From an uncultured bacterium (GTDB lineage: Bacteria > Planctomycetota > JAJSAM01 > JAJVHW01), in contig CALKVK010000032.1 in the NCBI GenBank assembly GCA_937996235.1, forward strand, positions 124,001 to 188,000: DNA of 64,000 bases. The letters are read 5' to 3'. A model generated the notes under the pieces. It searched no databases. It saw only the letters and a program-made list of their open reading frames with translations, and was not told the origin of the DNA. Shown piece by piece: positions 24,116 through 32,060 of the stretch. The stretch's first letter is position 1, and every line of letters begins with the position of its first letter. Position numbers and translations under genes: made by a program.

Positions 24116-25947
24116 CCCGATCCAACGCGGCGCCGCTGCTCGGCGCCGTCCTGCTCCTGCTCGGCGCGTGCGACGGCTCGAAGGGATCGGGCGCGGGCGG
24201 CGGCGCCGGCGCGGAACGGGCCCCCGGCTTCGAGTACGCCGAGGAGCGCGCGGGTCTCGCGTTCCGGATGCAGTTCCTCGCCACGGAGCAGGGCGAGAAG
24301 TTCAAGGTGAACCTCTACGACCACGGCTCCGGCGTGTCCGTCGTGGACGTGGACGGGGACGGCCTCGACGACCTGTTCTTCGCGAACCAGCTCGGCCCGA
24401 ACGCGCTCTACCGCAACCGCGGCGACGGCACGTTCGAGGACGTGACCGAACGCGCGGGGCCGCTCGCGCTGCCCGACGGCGTCTGCGTCGCAGCGTCGTT
24501 CGCGGACTACGACCGCGACGGCGACCAGGACGCGTACCTGACGACGATCCGCGCGCGCGGCGGCAACCGGCTGCTCCGCAACGACGGGGGCTGTCGGTTC
24601 ACCGACGTGACCGAGGCCGCTGGGCTGACGCTCGTCGCGCACTCGCAGTCGTCCGCGTTCTTCGACTACGACGCCGACGGCGACGCCGACCTGTTCGTGA
24701 CGAACACGGCGGGCTGGACCGTCGAGACCTTCCACGAGGAGGGCGCGTACTTCGAAGGGCGCGCGCAGCTCTTCGACCTGATCGACAGTCCGCTCGAATA
24801 CAACCGCCTCTACCGCAACGACGGCGACGGCACGTTCACCGACGTCACGGAGGCCGCGGGCGTGAAGGGCGTCGGCTGGGGCGGCGACACCGCGCTCCTC
24901 GACTACGACGCCGACGGCCGCACCGACCTGCTCGTCACGAACATGTTCGGCGCGAGCCAGCTCTGGCACAACCGCGGCGACGGCACGTTCGAGGAGACGC
25001 GCGAGCACGTGCTCGGGAAGACGTCGTGGGGCACGATCGGCGCGAAGGCGTTCGACGCCGACGGCGACGGCCGGCTCGACCTCTTCCTCTCCGACATGCA
25101 CAGCGACATGTGGATGGCGCCGGACTTCTCGCCGAAGGCGGTGCAGGAGGGCGTGAAGTTCGACACGTTCTTCGGGCCGCGTCCCGACCAGGACCCGACG
25201 TACGGTCTCTCGCCCGAGAAGAAGCGCGCGCTCTACGACCGCTTCCGCTTCGACCCCGAGAAGGTCGTGTTCGGCAACACGCTGTTCGTGCAGCGCGAGT
25301 CCGGCCGCTTCGAGGAGGTCTCCGACCGCGCGAACATGGAGACGTTCTGGCCGTGGGGCACCGCCGCGGGCGACTTCGACGGCGACGGCGACGTGGACAT
25401 GTTCATCGCGGCGGGGATGGGCTTCCCCTACTTCTACTGGCGCAACTCGCTGCGCATGAACCGCGGCGACGGCACGTTCGAGGAGCGCGCGGAGCAGGAG
25501 GGCATCGAGCCCCCCGCGGGTGGCCGCGAGCTGCCGATCCGCCTCGGCGGGAAGCCCGCGCCGCGCAGCTCGCGCAGCGCCGCGACCCTCGACTTCGACG
25601 GCGACGGCCGCCTCGACGTCGTCGTCAACAACTTCAACGACCGCCCGTACCTGCTGCACAACCGCTTCCCGCAGCGCCACTGGCTCGGACTGCGCCTGCG
25701 CGGCGTGAAGAGCAACCCGGACGCGATCGGGGCGATCGTCACGGTGCGCGCGGCGGGCAGACCGCACGTGCGCATCGTCGAGAGCTCGAGCGGCTACCTG
25801 TCGCAGAGCTCGCGCACGCTGCACGTGGGGCTCGGCGACGCAGCGGAGGTCGAGTCGGTCGAGATCGTGTGGCCCGGCGGCGCGCGGCAGACCGTGCGCG
25901 GGCTCGCCGCGGACCGCGTGCACGAGATCGTCGAAGAGGCGCGGTGA
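24112..25947 (+). CDS. VCBS/FG-GAP and ASPIC/UnbV lipoprotein (CRTAC1-like)
   Basis: A 611-residue lipoprotein with lipobox LGAC (C20) and a Gly/Ser-rich linker. Residues about 45-480 contain repeated FG-GAP/VCBS units, each with a DxDGDGxxDLF calcium-binding loop and an LYRNRGDGTFEDVT segment, forming a seven-bladed beta-propeller. The C-terminal 100 residues are an ASPIC/UnbV domain (GLRLRGVKSNPDAIGA ... ESSSGYLSQSS ... VEIVWPGG). Such proteins are abundant in Planctomycetota and are extracytoplasmic. In this operon it occupies the place that NosD takes in nos clusters. Overlaps both neighbours by four bases. Confidence 0.9.
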   Translation: MTRSNAAPLLGAVLLLLGACDGSKGSGAGGGAGAERAPGFEYAEERAGLAFRMQFLATEQGEKFKVNLYDHGSGVSVVDVDGDGLDDLFFANQLGPNALYRNRGDGTFEDVTERAGPLALPDGVCVAASFADYDRDGDQDAYLTTIRARGGNRLLRNDGGCRFTDVTEAAGLTLVAHSQSSAFFDYDADGDADLFVTNTAGWTVETFHEEGAYFEGRAQLFDLIDSPLEYNRLYRNDGDGTFTDVTEAAGVKGVGWGGDTALLDYDADGRTDLLVTNMFGASQLWHNRGDGTFEETREHVLGKTSWGTIGAKAFDADGDGRLDLFLSDMHSDMWMAPDFSPKAVQEGVKFDTFFGPRPDQDPTYGLSPEKKRALYDRFRFDPEKVVFGNTLFVQRESGRFEEVSDRANMETFWPWGTAAGDFDGDGDVDMFIAAGMGFPYFYWRNSLRMNRGDGTFEERAEQEGIEPPAGGRELPIRLGGKPAPRSSRSAATLDFDGDGRLDVVVNNFNDRPYLLHNRFPQRHWLGLRLRGVKSNPDAIGAIVTVRAAGRPHVRIVESSSGYLSQSSRTLHVGLGDAAEVESVEIVWPGGARQTVRGLAADRVHEIVEEAR

Positions 25948-26267
25948 CCGCGCGCGGGGACGCGGTGCTGCTCGCGTGCGTCGCGGCGCTGGCGCTGTCC
26001 GCGGCTGCGGCGCTCGCGGCGGATGCGCGCCGCGACGCGCGGCGCGCCGCGTCGGCCGCGACGTTCCACGGTGCGACGGGCTCGCTCGGCCTCGGTCCGG
26101 CCACCGATCTCGCGCGCTGCGACGGCAGCTTCGATCCGCGCCTCGCGTCGCGGTGCCCGGAGCGCTGGTTCCCGCTGCCGGGCGGCGCGTGCTTCTGCCC
26201 GCACCGGCCCGCGCCGACGCTCGGCGCGCTCGCCGACGGGGAGCCGCGCGAGGGCGCGGCGCGATGA
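25944..26267 (+). CDS. small membrane-anchored Cys-containing protein
   Basis: A 107-residue product: GTG start in GTGA overlap, one transmembrane helix (about residues 7-26), then an extracytoplasmic part with Cys in DLARCDGSF, SRCPERW and GACFCPH, a His nearby and many Pro. The CxC pair and its partners could bind a metal or form disulfides. No family is recognised. Too small to stand alone as an enzyme, it is more likely an accessory of the neighbouring permease or the propeller lipoprotein. Confidence 0.65.
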   Translation: MTARGDAVLLACVAALALSAAAALAADARRDARRAASAATFHGATGSLGLGPATDLARCDGSFDPRLASRCPERWFPLPGGACFCPHRPAPTLGALADGEPREGAAR

Positions 26268-27475
26268 GCGACGGCGCGCGGGGTCCGCTCGCGCGCCTCG
26301 CCGCGCTCGCGTGGAGCGGCGTCGCGGCCGCGCGTCTCGCGCCGCTGCGGAGTCTCGTGACGGTCGCGTGCGTCGCCGCCGGTCTCGTGCCGTACCTCGC
26401 GGCGCTCGGAATCTCGCGCGGTCTGCGCGACGACGCCGAGGCGGCGCTCGCGGCCGCCGCCGACCTGCACGTCACGGGCCTGCGCTTCGGACGCTTCGCG
26501 CCGCTGCCTCGTGCGGTCTGCGCGGAGATCGAGGCGCTGCCCGGCGTGCTGTCCGCGACGCCGCGCGTGGTGGGAGAGCTGTCCGTCGGCGACGACGGCC
26601 TGCCGGTCGTCGTGATCGGTCTGCCCGACGGCGCCGCACCCGCCGGTCTCGCGCTCGCGCGCGGCCGGCTGCCGCGCAGTGGCGGGCCGCTCGAGCTGGT
26701 GCTCGGCGCGGCACTCGCCGAGCGCCTCCACACCGACGTCGGCGCGTACCTGCCGCCCTTCTATCACGCCTCCACGGGCGAGCGCGTCGCGCAGGTGGTG
26801 GGCGTGCTGCCCGCGGACGCGCCGCTCTGGTCCGCGCACGTCGTGCTGACGAGTCTCGACGCGGCGTGCGAGATGTTCGACCAGCGCGGACTCGTGACCG
26901 ACGTGCTCGTGCGCGTGCGGCCCGGCTACGAGAGCGAGGCCAAGGCCGCGCTCGTGCGGCTGCCGCCGCCGGCGCCGGACGATCCGCACGGGCCGCTGCG
27001 GCTGCGCGTCGTCACGCGCCCCGAGCTGCTCGCGTACCTGCCGCGCGGCGTCCTCGCGAAGGAGGGCGCGTTCGGCGTGCACTTCCTGCTCGCCTTCGCG
27101 CTCGGCATCCCGCTGGTGCTCGTCGCGAGCGGGCTCGGACTCGCGGAGCGCCGGCGCGACGCGGGACTGCTGCGCGCGCTCGGCTGGGGCGCCGACGACC
27201 TGCTCGTGCGCAACCTCGCGGAGTCCACGCTCCTCTGCGTCGCGGGCGCCGCGATCGCGCTGCTCGTCGCCCACGTCTGGCTCGGGCTCTGCGGCGGCGC
27301 GGGCATCGCGCGCGTGTTCGTCGCCGACGCGGACCCGTCGGTGGCGCTGCCGTACCGGCTCGAACCCGAGGCGGCGCTCGTCGGCTGCGCGGTCGCGTTC
27401 GCCGTCGTGATGACGGGCACGCTCTGGTCGTCGTGGCGCGCGGTGTCGGCGCCGCCGCGCGAGGCGATGCGATGA
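26264..27475 (+). CDS. ABC transporter permease, FtsX/MacB type
   Basis: A 403-residue permease with the four-helix FtsX layout: one transmembrane helix near residues 25-45, a periplasmic MacB-like domain of about 230 residues (ISRGLRDDAEAALAAAADLHVTG leads into it, quoted in part), then three helices (about 272-292, 320-345 and 370-390). The cytosolic loop ERRRDAGLLRALGWGADDL matches the FtsX-domain coupling helix. LolC/MacB-type exporters move lipoproteins, peptides or drugs outwards or act as mechanotransmitters. It begins in the ATGA stop overlap of the gene before and overlaps its ATPase by four bases. Confidence 0.88.
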   Translation: MSDGARGPLARLAALAWSGVAAARLAPLRSLVTVACVAAGLVPYLAALGISRGLRDDAEAALAAAADLHVTGLRFGRFAPLPRAVCAEIEALPGVLSATPRVVGELSVGDDGLPVVVIGLPDGAAPAGLALARGRLPRSGGPLELVLGAALAERLHTDVGAYLPPFYHASTGERVAQVVGVLPADAPLWSAHVVLTSLDAACEMFDQRGLVTDVLVRVRPGYESEAKAALVRLPPPAPDDPHGPLRLRVVTRPELLAYLPRGVLAKEGAFGVHFLLAFALGIPLVLVASGLGLAERRRDAGLLRALGWGADDLLVRNLAESTLLCVAGAAIALLVAHVWLGLCGGAGIARVFVADADPSVALPYRLEPEAALVGCAVAFAVVMTGTLWSSWRAVSAPPREAMR

Positions 27476-28155
27476 GCGCCGCGCCGCACGTCGTCGTGCG
27501 CGCCGCGACGCGCACGCACCGCGCGCCGGGCGGGCGTGTCGTCACCGCGCTCGCCGCGCTCGACCTCGACGTGCCGCGCGGCGCGTTCCTCGCGGTCGCG
27601 GGCGCGTCCGGCTGCGGCAAGACGACGCTCCTCGCGCTGCTCGGTGCGCTCGACCGGCCGACGCAGGGCAGCGTCCGCATCGACGGCGTCGAGACGCGCG
27701 ACGCGTCCGACGCCGCGCTCGTGCGCGTGCGCCGCCGTGTCGGCTTCGTCTTCCAGCACGCACCGGTGCTGCGCGGCGTGCCGCTGTGGGAGAACGTCGC
27801 CTACCCGCTCGTGCCACTCGGCGTGCCGGCACGGACGCGCCGCGCGCGCGGCGCCGAGCTGCTCGCGCGCGTCGGTCTCGGCGACCGCGCGGACGACGCG
27901 CCCGAGGGCCTCTCCGGCGGCGAGCTGCAGCGCGTCGGCGTGGCGCGCGCGCTCGTCGGCGATCCCGCGCTCGTGCTCGCGGACGAGCCGACGTCGCAGC
28001 TCGACGCCGACGCTGCGGGCGCCGTGCTCGAGCTCCTGCGCGGCATCCACGCGGAGGGCCGCACGATCGTCGTCGCGAGCCACCAGCCCGAGGTGCTCGG
28101 CGTGGCGGGGAGCGTGCTGCGTCTCGGTGCCGCTACCCCGGCAGCGACAGCGTGA
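27472..28155 (+). CDS. ABC transporter ATP-binding protein, LolD/MacB type
   Basis: A 227-residue ATPase with Walker A GASGCGKT (44-51), Q-loop in FVFQHAP, signature LSGGE (147-151), Walker B LVLADEP and a H-loop in VASHQPE. It belongs with the MacB/LolD/FtsE group and is the partner of the permease just upstream (ATGA overlap). It is the last gene of the six-gene operon; its 3' end overlaps the convergent gene ending at 28133 by 23 bp. Confidence 0.95.
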   Translation: MSAAPHVVVRAATRTHRAPGGRVVTALAALDLDVPRGAFLAVAGASGCGKTTLLALLGALDRPTQGSVRIDGVETRDASDAALVRVRRRVGFVFQHAPVLRGVPLWENVAYPLVPLGVPARTRRARGAELLARVGLGDRADDAPEGLSGGELQRVGVARALVGDPALVLADEPTSQLDADAAGAVLELLRGIHAEGRTIVVASHQPEVLGVAGSVLRLGAATPAATA

Positions 28156-28552
28156 CGAACGCGTGCCAGAGCTCGTCGTCGTCGCTCGCGATCTCGATGC
28201 CGTGGACGAGGTGGCCGCGCAGGTCGGCGAGGCGCGCGTTGATGCGCGTGTCGAGCTCCTCGAGCGGACCCTCGACACGGATCACCTTGAACTCCGGCGG
28301 TGCGGGCGGGCGCGCGGGCGGGCCCGCGTGCTGGATCGCGCCGAGCATCTGCGACGCGAGGAAGAGTCGCTGCCCGAAGCGGTCCTCCATCTCCTGGTAC
28401 GCGTAGGAGAAGCCGGTGCCCTGCAGCTCGTCCTCGTGGGCGACGGCCGACTCGACGAGCTGGCGCACGAGGTCGCGCCACACGTGCTGGATCGCCCGCA
28501 TCGCGCGGCGGCGGTCCTTCTCGTCGATGTGCACGGGGCCCGAGTCGCTCAT
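28133..28552 (-). CDS. small soluble protein of unknown function
   Basis: A 139-residue product with an amphipathic, charged N-terminal helix region (about residues 10-75, rich in Arg, Gln and Glu), a short Pro-rich linker (GPPARPPAPPE) and a small alpha-beta end (FKVIRVEGPLEELDTRINARL and a final strand). No signal peptide or membrane helix; cytosolic. No family recognised. The ATG at 28552 lies 6 nt after a TACAGT element, so it is a single leaderless gene, divergent from the 28659 gene and overlapping the ATPase gene tail-to-tail. Confidence 0.65.
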   Translation of the reverse strand: MSDSGPVHIDEKDRRRAMRAIQHVWRDLVRQLVESAVAHEDELQGTGFSYAYQEMEDRFGQRLFLASQMLGAIQHAGPPARPPAPPEFKVIRVEGPLEELDTRINARLADLRGHLVHGIEIASDDDELWHAFVTLSLPG

Positions 28553-28558
28553 GCGCGG

Positions 28559-28564
28559 ACTGTA
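28559..28564 (-). promoter_or_regulatory. -10 element (TACAGT) of the 28552 gene, leaderless
   Basis: TACAGT on the minus strand with 6 nt (28553-28558) to the ATG; no ribosome site. Confidence 0.55.
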
Positions 28565-28645
28565 CCAGCGGGGCCGGACCCCGCCGCGGACGCCCGCGGC
28601 CCGCGCCGCAGCCTGCCGCCTCGTAACACGCGCCGCGTCCGCGCG

Positions 28646-28651
28646 TAGACT
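28646..28651 (+). promoter_or_regulatory. -10 element (TAGACT) of the 28659 gene, leaderless
   Basis: TAGACT with 7 nt to the ATG at 28659. Together with the TACAGT on the other strand it makes a divergent pair of start-proximal promoters 82 bp apart. Confidence 0.55.
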
Positions 28652-28658
28652 CCGGTGG

Positions 28659-29918
28659 ATGCAACGCTCCTCCTCGTTCGCTCGTCTGCGCGCCGTCGCC
28701 GTGGCCGCCGCGGGACTCGCCGCGCTCTCCCTCGTCGCCGTCGAGGACGGTGCCGCGCGCCAGCCGGAGTGGGCGGTGACGGGCACGCACGTCGTGCGGC
28801 TCGCACCCGGCGTGGCGTCGCTCGAGGGGCGCTACGCATTCGACCTCGGCCCCTTCACCGGCAACCTGACGCTCGGCTACGACGGTCCGGGCCGCGTGCG
28901 CGGCGCCGGGACGACCGGCGAGTTCGGGTCGTTCATCTACGCGGTCGAGGGCACGTGGGACGTGGACGACGCGTCGGGCCGCACCCACGTGCGCGTGCAG
29001 GACTCGCCGCGCGACCCGACGTTCGTCTTCGACGGCGTGCTGAACGCGGCTGCGACCGCGCTCGTCGGCACGTACCGGCGCGAGCCGGGCTTCGCCGCGA
29101 GCGACGACTCCGCGTCCGGCGACCTCACGCTCACCCGCACGCCGCCCGGTCCGGCGCCCGCGGAGTTCGTGCTGCAGTTCGACGCCGTGCAGGCGCCGAA
29201 CGGCAAGGTGGTGCCCGCGCTGCTCGGCGGAACGGCGAAGGCCGCGCGCAGCGAGGTGACGTTGCAGACCTTCGGCGAGAGCCTCACGGGCGGCAGGCTC
29301 ACCGGCAAGGTGCGCACGCTGCGCGACGGCACCACGCGCGGGGCGCTGCGCGTGAAGGGCAAGGGCTGGCGCGCGAAGCTCGACGGGCCGCTCGACGCCG
29401 ACGGCTTCCACGCGCTCGTGGACGTGAAGACGCCGCTCTTCCGCTACGACGACGTGCCCGCGACGCTCGCCGTGGTCGAGGGTGCGGAGCCGCCGCCGCC
29501 GCCTCCGCCGCCGCCCGCGAGGAACGAGCTCTACGGCGCGTTCGCGCGCATCCGCGCGGGTCAGGTCGAGATCACGCACGACGCCGTCCCGAAGTCGTTC
29601 TTCGGGAAGGCGGGCACGCTCACGATCCAGTTCCCGTCGGCCGTGACGCAGGGCGCGACGCTGCACGCGACGCCCGCGACGTCCGGCGGCAACGCGCCCG
29701 TGCGCTTCTTCGTCACGCTCTCGAACGGCACGACCTACGGCACGGCGAACGACCCGGCCGACGTGGCGCTGCAGCTGCGCACGCTCACCTACACGCTCGG
29801 CGACACGCTCGTCGTCGCGTGCAGCGCCGACGCGGCGCACGGCGCGACGACCGCCGAGGGCGCGTCGAAGGCCGTGGACGTGGTGGTCTTCGCGCGCGTG
29901 CTCCAGTCGAGTCCGTGA
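28659..29918 (+). CDS. secreted beta-rich protein with polyproline hinge
   Basis: A 419-residue product with a signal peptide (about residues 1-34). Two beta-rich parts of unknown family, residues about 35-268 and 288-419, are joined by a hinge of nine consecutive Pro. Alternating Thr/Gly/Val patterns (TLGYDGPGRVRG, GGRLTGKVRTL) suggest beta sandwiches. It has a single Cys, near the C-terminus. Function unknown; probably an extracellular or periplasmic structural protein. Start is fixed by the TAGACT element. Confidence 0.65.
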   Translation: MQRSSSFARLRAVAVAAAGLAALSLVAVEDGAARQPEWAVTGTHVVRLAPGVASLEGRYAFDLGPFTGNLTLGYDGPGRVRGAGTTGEFGSFIYAVEGTWDVDDASGRTHVRVQDSPRDPTFVFDGVLNAAATALVGTYRREPGFAASDDSASGDLTLTRTPPGPAPAEFVLQFDAVQAPNGKVVPALLGGTAKAARSEVTLQTFGESLTGGRLTGKVRTLRDGTTRGALRVKGKGWRAKLDGPLDADGFHALVDVKTPLFRYDDVPATLAVVEGAEPPPPPPPPPARNELYGAFARIRAGQVEITHDAVPKSFFGKAGTLTIQFPSAVTQGATLHATPATSGGNAPVRFFVTLSNGTTYGTANDPADVALQLRTLTYTLGDTLVVACSADAAHGATTAEGASKAVDVVVFARVLQSSP

Positions 29919-29969
29919 CGCACGGGGTCTCCCGCGCGCGCTCTGCGTGACCGTCCCCGCCCAGGCGAG

Positions 29970-29975
29970 TAGCCT
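29970..29975 (+). promoter_or_regulatory. -10-like element (TAGCCT) of the Mrp gene
   Basis: TAGCCT lies 36 nt before the GTG at 30012; the leader ends with a perfect AGGAGG. Confidence 0.45.
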
Positions 29976-30011
29976 CCAGGGTTCGCCCGCGAACCCGCCC
30001 AGGAGGTGTCC

Positions 30012-31076
<1,065 letters not shown>

Positions 31077-31113
31077 CCCGGCCCGCTCACGCGGCCGGCG
31101 GAGGAGGCGCGGC

Positions 31114-32037
31114 ATGAAGCTCGACGGCGTGGCGTTCGTGGCGGGGCTCGCGGGCTTCTTCCTCGGCGGGATCGGCGTGTACCTCGCGAGCGACGCGCGG
31201 CACACGGCCGAGGCGACCGCCGCCGACTTCGAGAACACGGCGCGCCACGACGACGAGATCAGCGGCCAGACCTTCGAGCGGCTCACCGCGCTCGAGGAGA
31301 CGGACCGCTCGCACAACGAGCAGATCCGTGGCGCCAACGCCGGGGAGGAGCAGCTCCGCGAGAAGGTGCGGGAGCTCATCGCGCGGATCGAGGCGCTCGA
31401 GAAGGCACGGCCCGCGACGGGCGTGGCGGGCGACGACGGCCCGAGCGGGGACCTCGACGCGCGCGCGCAGGACCTCGCGCAGCTCCGGGAGCTGCGCGCG
31501 AAGTTGCACGCCGGCACGGCCGACGAGAGCGAGCAGGCCGAGTTCTGGCGTCTCGCGCGGACGACCGGCGCGCTCGACGACGAGATCGCGGACCTGAAGC
31601 GCGCCGTCGACGCGGCGCCGCGCGACGTGGACGCGCGCATGCGGCTCGCGAGCGGCTACCTGACGAAGCTGCTGACGGTGCCGGACGGACCGGAGCGCGG
31701 CGCCTGGGCCGGGCGCGCCGAGGAGCAGTGGCAGGCGGTGCTCGAGCTCGAGCCGGAGAACTGGCAGGCGCGCTTCAACGTCGCGTTCTCGTGGAGTCAG
31801 TACCCGCCGTTCGTCGGCAAGGCGCCGGCGGCCATCCGCGAGTTCGAGAAGCTGCGCGAGCTGCAGGAGCGCGGCGCGGCGCGGCCGGAGCAGGCGCAGG
31901 TCTACCTGCAGCTCGCGGAGCTGTACCGCGGCCAGGGCAACGCGGCGAAGGCGGAGGCCGCGCTGCGCGCCGGCGTCGCGCGGCATCCCGACGCGACGAC
32001 GCTGCGCGAGGCGCTCGACGCCGCCTCCGAGCGCTGA
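31114..32037 (+). CDS. membrane-anchored coiled-coil and TPR protein
   Basis: A 307-residue product: an N-terminal transmembrane helix (about residues 6-27), a coiled coil (about 30-100, many Glu/Arg heptads), a Gly/Asp-rich hinge, and TPR-like helices to the end (ARMRLASGYLTKLL, WQAVLELEPENWQARFNVAF, and QVYLQLAELYRGQGNAAKAE). It probably serves as a periplasmic scaffold. GGAGGAGG precedes the ATG. It starts 37 bp after the Mrp gene and could be co-transcribed with it. Confidence 0.75.
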   Translation: MKLDGVAFVAGLAGFFLGGIGVYLASDARHTAEATAADFENTARHDDEISGQTFERLTALEETDRSHNEQIRGANAGEEQLREKVRELIARIEALEKARPATGVAGDDGPSGDLDARAQDLAQLRELRAKLHAGTADESEQAEFWRLARTTGALDDEIADLKRAVDAAPRDVDARMRLASGYLTKLLTVPDGPERGAWAGRAEEQWQAVLELEPENWQARFNVAFSWSQYPPFVGKAPAAIREFEKLRELQERGAARPEQAQVYLQLAELYRGQGNAAKAEAALRAGVARHPDATTLREALDAASER

Positions 32038-32060
32038 GACGCAGAGCGCGCCGGGCGCCG

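Noticed and set aside
30006..30011. GTG at 30006 as start of the Mrp gene
   Set aside because: It lies at the end of the AGGAGG site itself; the GTG at 30012 has the right spacing.
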